Below, in pieces: positions 1 through 5,017 of a stretch of 5,017 bases of DNA; the stretch's first letter is position 1, and each line of letters begins with the position of its first letter. The translations under genes were made by a program, and so were the position numbers. Source of the stretch: Lysobacterales bacterium (GTDB lineage Bacteria > Pseudomonadota > Gammaproteobacteria > Xanthomonadales > Xanthomonadaceae); NCBI GenBank assembly GCA_015655035.1, contig JAATFS010000071.1, forward strand, positions 1 through 5,017, given 5' to 3'. The notes beneath the pieces were generated by a model. That model was not told the DNA's origin and searched no databases. It saw only the letters and a list, made by a program, of their open reading frames with translations.

Positions 1-80
1 CGCATGGCGCGGTCAAGCAGTGGTTCGGCATCCATGGGTGGCCCGCACTTGGCTTTTGCGAAGCGTGATTGCACACTCGG

Positions 81-94
81 GTCACCGTGGTGAC
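81..94. repeat. Perfect inverted repeat upstream of sspA
   Basis: GTCACC-GT-GGTGAC is a perfect 6+2+6 inverted repeat centred about 70 bases before the sspA start codon. The two-base centre makes it a poor RNA hairpin (at best 5 bp with a 4-base loop), and no T-run follows, so it looks more like a dimeric regulator site than a terminator. I cannot assign it to a known regulator, and a chance 12-base match in GC-rich DNA is possible. Confidence 0.3.
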
Positions 95-145
95 TGGTCG
101 GCAATGGGCCGGCAGCGCCGATGCGACCGGCGGATTCCAGTCGTT

Positions 146-151
146 GGAGAG
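146..151 (+). promoter_or_regulatory. Ribosome binding site of sspA
   Basis: GGAGAG lies six bases before the ATG at 158. This is a near-ideal Shine-Dalgarno sequence and spacing. It favours the start at 158 over the in-frame ATG at 176, which would place the site too far upstream. Confidence 0.75.
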
Positions 152-157
152 CCTTGA

Positions 158-793
158 ATGGCGACGAGTGTGCGTATGCGTAATACCTTGACCCTGTTTT
201 CCTCCACCGATGATGTGTTGTGCCATCGGGTTAGGCTGGTTCTGGCTGCTAAAGGTGTGGCCTATGACCTGGTCCCTGTGGATGCGCAGAATCCGCCTGA
301 GGACCTGATCGATCTCAATCCCTATCACTCCGTGCCCACGCTGGTGGAGCGCGAGCTGGTGCTGTACGCCGCGTCGGTGGTCAGTGAGTACCTCGACGAG
401 CGTTATCCACATCCGCCGCTGATGCCGGTCGATCCGCTGTCACGCGCGCGTCTGCGCCTGGCGATGCTGCGCATCGAACACGATTGGGTGCCGCAGGTAC
501 AGGCAATCCAGCTCGGCAACAAGACCCAGGCGGAAGCCGGCCGCAAGCGCCTCAAGGAGCTCCTGACCGCATCGGTGCCGCTGTTCAAGGCCAGCAAGTT
601 CTTCCTCAACCCCGAAATGAGCCTGGCCGATTGCGCGATGGCGCCGATCATCTGGCGCCTGCAGGCGCTGGATATCCCGTTACCGAAGGACAGCAAGGCG
701 ATCGAGGATTACGGCAACCGGATCTTCCGCAATCCAGGTTTCATCCGCAGCCTGACCGATCAGGAAAAGAAACTGCGCGATCTGCCGGGATGA
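158..793 (+). CDS. sspA: Stringent starvation protein A (SspA), RNA polymerase-associated GST-fold protein
   Basis: 211 aa, close to the 212 aa of E. coli SspA. From memory the two align without gaps from residue 1 through the first 90 residues, which together with the GGAGAG at 146-151 supports this start. The N-terminal thioredoxin-like GST domain (about residues 10-85) includes NPYHSVPTL with the family cis-proline at P60. The C-terminal all-helical GST domain (about 95-205) carries SLADC and the APIIWRL helix. The PHP motif (P84, H85, P86), within YLDERYPHPPLMP, is the surface pocket that in E. coli SspA is needed for action on sigma-70 RNA polymerase. SspA proteins are cytoplasmic, lack glutathione transferase activity, and bind RNA polymerase to reprogramme transcription in starvation, acid stress and, in some pathogens, virulence. 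It is followed by sspB 84 bases downstream in the usual order, so the two may be cotranscribed. Nothing looks truncated or foreign. Confidence 0.97.
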   Translation: MATSVRMRNTLTLFSSTDDVLCHRVRLVLAAKGVAYDLVPVDAQNPPEDLIDLNPYHSVPTLVERELVLYAASVVSEYLDERYPHPPLMPVDPLSRARLRLAMLRIEHDWVPQVQAIQLGNKTQAEAGRKRLKELLTASVPLFKASKFFLNPEMSLADCAMAPIIWRLQALDIPLPKDSKAIEDYGNRIFRNPGFIRSLTDQEKKLRDLPG

Positions 794-864
794 AGTCCAT
801 GTCGAGGCTGGATGCAACCGCAACCGCCGCCTGTCGCGGTGATCTAAGACCGGTCGCCAGCGCG

Positions 865-870
865 TAAACT
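865..870 (+). promoter_or_regulatory. Possible -10 element for a leaderless sspB transcript
   Basis: TAAACT matches four of six bases of the sigma-70 -10 consensus and ends seven bases before the sspB ATG, so transcription would begin at or next to the start codon. The only purine-rich match before that ATG, GAGG at 873-876, is one base away and too close to act as a normal ribosome binding site. No good -35 element is visible 16-18 bases upstream, so the call is weak. The rest of the 794-877 spacer holds a weak 5-bp inverted repeat (823-827 with 836-840) and an 8-base palindrome at 848-855. Confidence 0.25.
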
Positions 871-877
871 GTGAGGT

Positions 878-1315
878 ATGAGCGAAGAATTTCCCCGCAT
901 GACCAGCCATCGTCCGTACCTGTTGCGGGCGCTGGTGGAGTGGATCAACGACAACGGCATGACACCGCATATTCTGGTCGACGCCGGCTTGCCCGGCGTT
1001 CAGGTTCCGGCCAGTTCGGTCAAGGATGGCCGGGTGGTGTTGAACATTGCCGAGCGCGCCGTGGTACGGCTGCAGATCGATAACGAAGGCGTGAGTTTCA
1101 CCGCCCGCTTCGGTGGCGTCAGTTATCCGGTGCAGGTGCCGACCACCGCGATCCTGGCGGTCTATGCGCGCGAAACCGGGCAGGGCATGGCACTACCGGA
1201 CGATATCCCGGGAACCAGCACCGAGCCGCCGGATGACGATGCACCGCCGCCGGCGCAGGGGCCCGACGACGCACCACCGGCCGGCAAACGCCCGCATCTG
1301 CGCGTGGTCAAGTAA
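878..1315 (+). CDS. sspB: ClpXP protease specificity-enhancing factor SspB
   Basis: 145 aa. SspB is a dimeric cytoplasmic adaptor that binds the ssrA tag added by tmRNA to stalled nascent chains and hands them to ClpXP. The folded substrate-binding domain spans about residues 11-108. It contains RPYLLRA (12-18), the TPH and VD segment (29-35), LPGVQVP (38-44), VLNIAERAV (54-62), ARFGG (76-80) and VPTTAILAVYARE (87-99), all close to E. coli SspB. A flexible Asp/Pro/Ala-rich linker follows (about 109-138). It ends in PHLRVVK, the C-terminal ClpX-binding tail that docks on the zinc-binding N-domain of ClpX. The linker is shorter than in E. coli (165 aa in total), and linker length is known to vary. 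An in-frame ATG at 899 (residue 8) is a possible alternative start, with GAAGAA at 883-888 upstream, and would keep all conserved segments. I keep 878 because the MSEEFPRM leader is, as I recall, usual in related bacteria. Likely shares a transcript with sspA. Confidence 0.96.
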   Translation: MSEEFPRMTSHRPYLLRALVEWINDNGMTPHILVDAGLPGVQVPASSVKDGRVVLNIAERAVVRLQIDNEGVSFTARFGGVSYPVQVPTTAILAVYARETGQGMALPDDIPGTSTEPPDDDAPPPAQGPDDAPPAGKRPHLRVVK

Positions 1316-1333
1316 CCGGCGTCAGCCGATGCT

Positions 1334-1357
1334 TGCCGGGTGCGGTGGCGCCCGGCA
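1334..1357. terminator. Strong GC-rich hairpin after sspB
   Basis: TGCCGGG pairs perfectly with CCCGGCA. The stem continues inward through a T-G wobble and two more GC pairs to a four-base GGTG loop, giving 10 bp in all. It starts 18 bases after the sspB stop codon, where a terminator is expected, and lies between two convergent genes. No T-run follows on either strand, so it is not a canonical intrinsic terminator. It may stabilise the 3' end of the ssp transcript or work with Rho. The rest of the 190-base gap (1358-1505) shows nothing I can name. Confidence 0.45.
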
Positions 1358-1505
1358 GCGCCGTGTCGCAACCGCGTGTCGGCAGGCCTGGACGGGCACG
1401 GCCGCGTCGGTCGCCATTCGGGCGTGTCCAACCAGATCGGCACGCAAGGCTGGCCTCGAAACGGGTCCTGGTCGCTGAGGCAGGGCGCGCGCGTGCGGGT
1501 GGCCG

Positions 1506-1844
1506 TCAGTTGTCCTGAGGTGGCCGCAGCGGCGTCACCGTGGCCATCGATGGGCCCGTGAACGACACCAACTGGTCGCCTCGCAGCACCAGCCGGCCGC
1601 TGTGGCGGTCGATGCCGTCGTGCGAGTAATCGAAGCGGTAGCTGCGTTCGAAACCCAGCCAGCCGCTTGGCATCCTGCATACGCGCAGGCCGGTGGCATG
1701 CACGCTCTGGTCCAGCCATTGCACATCGGCGGCACGGCAGGCGTTGCGGCCGAGGGCTTCGGCGTGTTCGGCGGCGGCGCGGGAGGCGTTCCAGAACGCA
1801 TACAGCGCGGCCCCGGCGATCATCAGCAGGATCAGGCTTGGCAT
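1506..1844 (-). CDS. DUF3301 family small membrane-anchored protein
   Basis: 112 aa, function unknown. One N-terminal hydrophobic helix (about residues 3-18, SLILLMIAGAALYAFW) looks like an uncleaved membrane anchor. It is followed by a charged helical stretch and a compact soluble domain. The features I associate with DUF3301 are the C36/W43/L44/D45 segment (NACRAADVQWLDQSV), the LGFERSYRFDYSHDGIDRHSG block (63-83) and the following RLVLRGDQLVSF strands. C36 and C56 are the only cysteines. I chose the ATG at 1844 because it places the anchor at the extreme N-terminus, as expected for the family, although it lacks a clear Shine-Dalgarno sequence. The frame stays open upstream: an ATG at 1964 with a GGAG (plus-strand CTCC 1976-1979) eleven bases before it would add 40 residues rich in Gly and Arg that do not look conserved. 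The gene is convergent with sspB and divergent from the helicase gene. The family assignment is from pattern memory. Confidence 0.8.
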   Translation of the reverse strand: MPSLILLMIAGAALYAFWNASRAAAEHAEALGRNACRAADVQWLDQSVHATGLRVCRMPSGWLGFERSYRFDYSHDGIDRHSGRLVLRGDQLVSFTGPSMATVTPLRPPQDN

Positions 1845-2036
1845 GCGGCCACTGTGCCAGTCGCGCCGGCTTTCGACAATTCCCGGGCGCGCGCTGCGGT
1901 CCGGGCCTGAACCGCGCCAGTAGCCGCCCGCTGGCATCATTGCCGTGGCGCCGGATGCCCCCATTTCGACAGGGTCTCCGCTACTCCTTGCAGCGCTGCG
2001 GCGTAGTCTCGCCCCGGCCCGGCCCCCGTTTCCGGT
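1845..2036. other. Divergent intergenic region between the DUF3301 and lhr genes
   Basis: These 192 bases should hold promoters for both flanking genes, which point away from each other. I find no convincing -35/-10 pair on either strand, which is common in GC-rich genomes. A perfect 10-base palindrome, GCAGCGCTGC, lies at 1990-1999, 37 bases before the lhr start. A weaker 5-bp inverted repeat with a 10-base gap lies at 1896-1915. An in-frame TAG at 2004-2006 closes the lhr reading frame, so the helicase cannot start further upstream. If the DUF3301 gene really starts at 1964, the gap shrinks to 72 bases. Confidence 0.5.
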
Positions 2037-5017
2037 ATGCATCCCGCCCTTCGTCATTTCCACCCGGTCATCGCCCGCTGGTTCGGGCAGGCTTTTGCCG
2101 CGCCCACACCAGCGCAGGTGGCCGCGTGGCCGGCGATCCGGGCGAGACGGCACACCCTGGTGGCGGCGCCGACCGGCTCTGGCAAGACCCTGACCGCGTT
2201 CATGGCCGCCATCGATGGCTTGCTGCGCGAGGGCCTGGCCGATGCCGGCAGGCTGCCGGACCAGACCCGGGTGGTCTATGTGTCGCCGTTGAAGGCGTTG
2301 TCCAACGACATCCATCTCAATCTCGAGGCGCCACTGCAGGGCATTGCCGAGGAGTTGCTGCGGGAAGGCCTGCCGGAGGTGCGGATCCGCACGGCGGTGC
2401 GCACCGGCGACACCCCGCAGCGCGAACGCGCACGGGCACGCCGCACTCCGCCGCACATTCTGGTGACCACGCCGGAGTCGTTGTACGTACTGCTTGGCTC
2501 GGAGTCCGGCCGCCAATCGCTGCAGCATGTGCGCACGGTCATCGTCGACGAGATCCACGCGGTGGCTGGCAGCAAGCGTGGCAGCCACCTGGCGCTGACG
2601 CTGGAGCGGTTGCAGCAGCTGGTCGCGGCGCCACTGACCCGTATCGGGCTGTCGGCCACGCAGAAGCCGATCGCGGAGGTCGCCCGGTTCCTGGTCGGGG
2701 CGGCGAACGTGCGCGACGGCCGGCCGGATTGCGAAATCGTCGATATCGGCTATACCCGCGAGCGCGATCTGGCGCTGGGCCTGCCGCCGACGCCGTTGAG
2801 CGTGGCGATGTCCAACGATCAATGGCTACAGGTCTACGAGCAAGTGGCTGCGCTGGCGCGGCAACACCGCACCACGCTGGTGTTCGTCAATACGCGGCGG
2901 ATGGCCGAGCGCGCGTCGCGCCATCTTGGCGAGCTGCTGGGCAAGGACAAGGTGGCCGCGCACCATGGCAGCCTGGCCCGCGACGCGCGGTTGTTGGCCG
3001 AGCGCCGCCTCAAATCCGGCGACCTGACCGTGCTGGTGGCCACCGCGTCGCTGGAACTGGGGCTGGATATCGGCAATGTGGACCTGGTATGCCAGCTCGG
3101 CTCGCCGCGTTCGATCGCCAGCTTTTTGCAGCGTGTCGGGCGCTCGGGCCATGCGGTGGGCGGCACGCCGAAGGCGCGGTTGTTCCCACAATCGCGCGAC
3201 GACCTGGTCGAGTGCGCGGCCTTGCTCGATGGCGTGCGTCGCGGCGAGCTGGACGCGCTGAGGATCGTACCCGCGCCGCTGGATGTGCTGGCCCAGCAGG
3301 TCGTGGCCGAGACGGCCTGTGCGGAATGGGACGAGGACGCGCTGTATGCGTTGGTCTGTCGTGCGTGGCCCTATGTCGGGCTGCCGCGGGCTAGCTTCGA
3401 TGCGGTGGTGCGGATGCTTTCCGGCGGTTTCAGCACGCGGGCGGGCCCGCGTGCCGGTTACCTGCATCGCGATGCCGTGCATCGGCGCCTGCGTGGCCGG
3501 CGTGGCGCGCGCATGACTGCGCTGACCTCCGGCGGCACGATCCCGGAAACCGGCGATTACAGCGTGGTGCTGGAGCCGCAGTCCGAAGCCATCGGGACCG
3601 TCAACGAGGACTTCGCGGTGGAGAGCCTGACCGGCGATGTGTTCCAGCTCGGCAACGCCAGCTACCGCATCCTGCGGGTCGAGCCGGGGCGGATGCGGGT
3701 GGAAGACGCGCGCGGCGCGCCGCCCAACATTCCATTCTGGATGGGCGAGGCCCCGGGCCGCAGCGACGAGCTGTCGTTGGCGGTGTCACGCCTGCGCGCC
3801 GATGTGGCCGCACGGTTGTCTGCGCACGGTGGCGATGCCGCGCTGGCTTGGTTGGTCGAAGAGATCGGCCTGCTGCCGGCGGCCGCGCAACAGATCGTCG
3901 ACTACCTGGGGGCGGCGGCCACCGCGCTGGGGGCGATGCCGACCCAGGACTGCATCGTGATGGAACGTTTCTTCGATGCGTCCGGCGGCACCCAGTTGGT
4001 GATCCATTCGCCCTATGGCAGCCGCATCAATCGTGCCTGGGGACTGGCGTTGCGCAAGCGCTTCTGCCGCACCTTCAACTTCGAGTTGCAGGCCGCCGCC
4101 ACCGAGGATGCGATCGTGTTGTCGCTGTCCACCAGTCACAGCTTCGCGTTGGATGAGGTGGCGCGCTACCTGCATTCCTCCTCCGCCGAGCACGTGCTGG
4201 TGCAGGCGCTGCTGGATGCGCCGCTGTTCGGCGTGCGCTGGCGCTGGAACGCGACCAACGCGATGGCGCTGCCGCGCTTCAGTGGCGGGCACAAGGTCGC
4301 GCCGCAATTGCAGCGCATGCGATCGGAAGACCTGCTGGCCGGTGTGTTTCCCGACCAGGTGGCGTGTGCGGAGAACCTGGTCGGCGAACGCCAGGTGCCC
4401 GAGCATCCGCTGATAGCGCAGACCCTGGCCGATTGCCTGCACGAAGCGATGGACAGCACCGGCTGGCTGCAGCTGTTGCGGGGCCTGGAATCCGGCGCGG
4501 TGCGCATGCTCGTGCGCGATCTGGTCGCGCCTTCGCCATTGGCGGCCGAAGCGGTCAACGCGCGGCCTTATGCCTTCCTCGACGATGCGCCGCTGGAAGA
4601 GCGCCGGACGCAGGCGGTGCAGGCCCGGCGCTATGCCGATCCGCACAGCGCGACCGACCTGGGGCAACTGGATCCGGAAGCGATCGCGGCGGTGCGTGCC
4701 GAGGCCTGGCCGCAGCCGCGCAATGAAGACGAGATGCACGAGGCGCTGGTGGGACTGGGCCTGCTTACTGTGGCCGAAGCGGCGCTGCCGGCGTGGACGG
4801 AATGGCTGCAGGGGCTGGCCAAGGCGGGCCGCGCCGGTTGCTTGCACGATGCCGCCGGCGAGCCTCGTGGGTGGGTGGCGGCCGAACGCGTGGACCTGTT
4901 CGCACCGCTGTACCCCGGCGCGAGCGTGCGCCCACCGCTACGGGCGCCGGCCGATTGCCGGGTACCGGACTGGCAGCGCGATGCTGCCGTATGCGAGCTG
5001 GTGCGCGCGCGCCTCTC
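2037..5017 (+). CDS. lhr: Lhr-family ATP-dependent helicase, 3' end outside the window
   Basis: 993 residues are visible and the frame is open to the last base, so the protein is partial here. An in-frame TAG at 2004 makes the ATG at 2037 the first possible ATG; no real Shine-Dalgarno sequence precedes it. RecA domain 1 has a Q-motif-like PTPAQ (23-27), Walker A APTGSGKT (44-51), TPES (145-148), the DEIH box (171-174) and SAT (206-208). RecA domain 2 has LVFVNT (281-286), ATASLELGLDIG (335-346) and QRVGRSGH (365-372). All catalytic residues are intact. The Lhr-specific core follows: IPFWMGE (565-571), HSPYGSRINRAWGLALRKRF (657-676), and ARPYAFLDDAPLEERR (842-857). Lhr enzymes are superfamily 2 ATPases that move 3' to 5' on single-stranded DNA and unwind hybrids, preferring RNA:DNA. 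They are linked to DNA repair. The sequence continues about 135 residues past the core into the C-terminal extension seen in long forms (E. coli Lhr is 1,538 aa), so this is probably long-form Lhr rather than the short ligase-associated type. Roughly a third or more of the protein is missing. Confidence 0.95.
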   Translation, partial: MHPALRHFHPVIARWFGQAFAAPTPAQVAAWPAIRARRHTLVAAPTGSGKTLTAFMAAIDGLLREGLADAGRLPDQTRVVYVSPLKALSNDIHLNLEAPLQGIAEELLREGLPEVRIRTAVRTGDTPQRERARARRTPPHILVTTPESLYVLLGSESGRQSLQHVRTVIVDEIHAVAGSKRGSHLALTLERLQQLVAAPLTRIGLSATQKPIAEVARFLVGAANVRDGRPDCEIVDIGYTRERDLALGLPPTPLSVAMSNDQWLQVYEQVAALARQHRTTLVFVNTRRMAERASRHLGELLGKDKVAAHHGSLARDARLLAERRLKSGDLTVLVATASLELGLDIGNVDLVCQLGSPRSIASFLQRVGRSGHAVGGTPKARLFPQSRDDLVECAALLDGVRRGELDALRIVPAPLDVLAQQVVAETACAEWDEDALYALVCRAWPYVGLPRASFDAVVRMLSGGFSTRAGPRAGYLHRDAVHRRLRGRRGARMTALTSGGTIPETGDYSVVLEPQSEAIGTVNEDFAVESLTGDVFQLGNASYRILRVEPGRMRVEDARGAPPNIPFWMGEAPGRSDELSLAVSRLRADVAARLSAHGGDAALAWLVEEIGLLPAAAQQIVDYLGAAATALGAMPTQDCIVMERFFDASGGTQLVIHSPYGSRINRAWGLALRKRFCRTFNFELQAAATEDAIVLSLSTSHSFALDEVARYLHSSSAEHVLVQALLDAPLFGVRWRWNATNAMALPRFSGGHKVAPQLQRMRSEDLLAGVFPDQVACAENLVGERQVPEHPLIAQTLADCLHEAMDSTGWLQLLRGLESGAVRMLVRDLVAPSPLAAEAVNARPYAFLDDAPLEERRTQAVQARRYADPHSATDLGQLDPEAIAAVRAEAWPQPRNEDEMHEALVGLGLLTVAEAALPAWTEWLQGLAKAGRAGCLHDAAGEPRGWVAAERVDLFAPLYPGASVRPPLRAPADCRVPDWQRDAAVCELVRARL

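Larger units (their letters stand above)
1..157. other. Upstream region of sspA, no gene identified
   Basis: I recognise no protein here. On the plus strand one frame is open from base 3 to a TGA at 66-68 with fairly GC-rich third positions, so it could be the last 21 codons of an upstream gene, but the peptide matches no family I know. On the minus strand an ATG at 35-33 opens a frame reading MDAEPLLDRAM that leaves the window, so it could be the start of a divergent gene. It has no clear Shine-Dalgarno sequence. These two readings overlap and exclude each other as simple annotations. The stretch from about 69 to 145 should contain the promoter of sspA, but I see no convincing -35/-10 pair. 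Confidence 0.4.

Noticed and set aside
2..157. Plus-strand frame open from base 2 to a TGA touching the sspA start, as a possible upstream cotranscribed gene
   Set aside because: Third positions are not GC-rich as in the real genes here, and the peptide is Arg/Trp-rich with no recognisable feature.
848..855. GACCGGTC palindrome between sspA and sspB
   Set aside because: Eight-base palindromes of this composition are frequent by chance in GC-rich DNA and nothing else marks it as a site.
484..867. 127-codon plus-strand frame overlapping the end of sspA
   Set aside because: It is out of frame with sspA, Gln/Gly/Arg-rich and unlike any known protein; sspA explains this stretch.
1845..2822. Long minus-strand open frame reaching to 2822, continuous with the DUF3301 gene and antisense to the start of lhr
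   Set aside because: The part antisense to lhr translates to Arg/Gln/His-rich sequence with no recognisable domain, and it mirrors the codon bias of a clearly conserved helicase on the other strand. Only the portion from 1844 (or at most 1964) down looks coding.
1667..3394. 575-codon plus-strand open frame overlapping the DUF3301 gene and lhr
   Set aside because: It is out of frame with the helicase by one base and translates to Arg/Gly/Ala-rich sequence without conserved motifs. The correct frame starts at 2037 and carries every helicase motif.
2826..3482. 218-codon minus-strand open frame inside lhr
   Set aside because: Same reasoning: it is antisense to helicase motifs V and VI, with no domain or ribosome binding signal of its own.
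3786..4847. 353-codon minus-strand open frame inside lhr
   Set aside because: It is low-complexity, rich in Arg, Gln and His, and lies opposite the conserved Lhr motifs. This is the usual antisense shadow in GC-rich coding DNA.

Overview
This 5,017-base window is GC-rich, tightly packed bacterial chromosome. The protein sequences point to a gammaproteobacterium of the Xanthomonadaceae, most likely Xanthomonas or a close relative. That is a judgement from remembered family sequences and GC content, not a database search. I see no tRNA, rRNA, insertion sequence, CRISPR array, phage gene or other mobile-element signature.

Layout, left to right. Bases 1-157 lead into sspA and hold a perfect 6+2+6 inverted repeat and a good ribosome binding site. 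sspA (158-793, +) encodes the GST-fold stringent starvation protein A, which binds RNA polymerase. sspB (878-1315, +) follows after 84 bases and encodes the ClpXP adaptor for ssrA-tagged proteins. A strong hairpin (1334-1357) sits just past the sspB stop. A small membrane-anchored DUF3301-type protein is encoded convergently on the minus strand (1506-1844, 112 aa). After a 192-base divergent intergenic region, a large gene on the plus strand starts at 2037 and runs off the right edge. It is a long-form Lhr superfamily 2 helicase, of which 993 residues are visible. It is the largest gene here, filling about 60% of the window.

How they fit together: sspA and sspB are a classic stress-response pair, one acting in transcription and the other in proteolysis of stalled-ribosome products. 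Lhr is a DNA/RNA-hybrid translocase linked to DNA repair. The DUF3301 protein has no established role. Nothing in the sequence ties lhr or the DUF3301 gene to the ssp pair beyond proximity. I looked for an undescribed system and found none. The items worth a second look are start-site, promoter and hairpin questions and the unseen C-terminus of Lhr.
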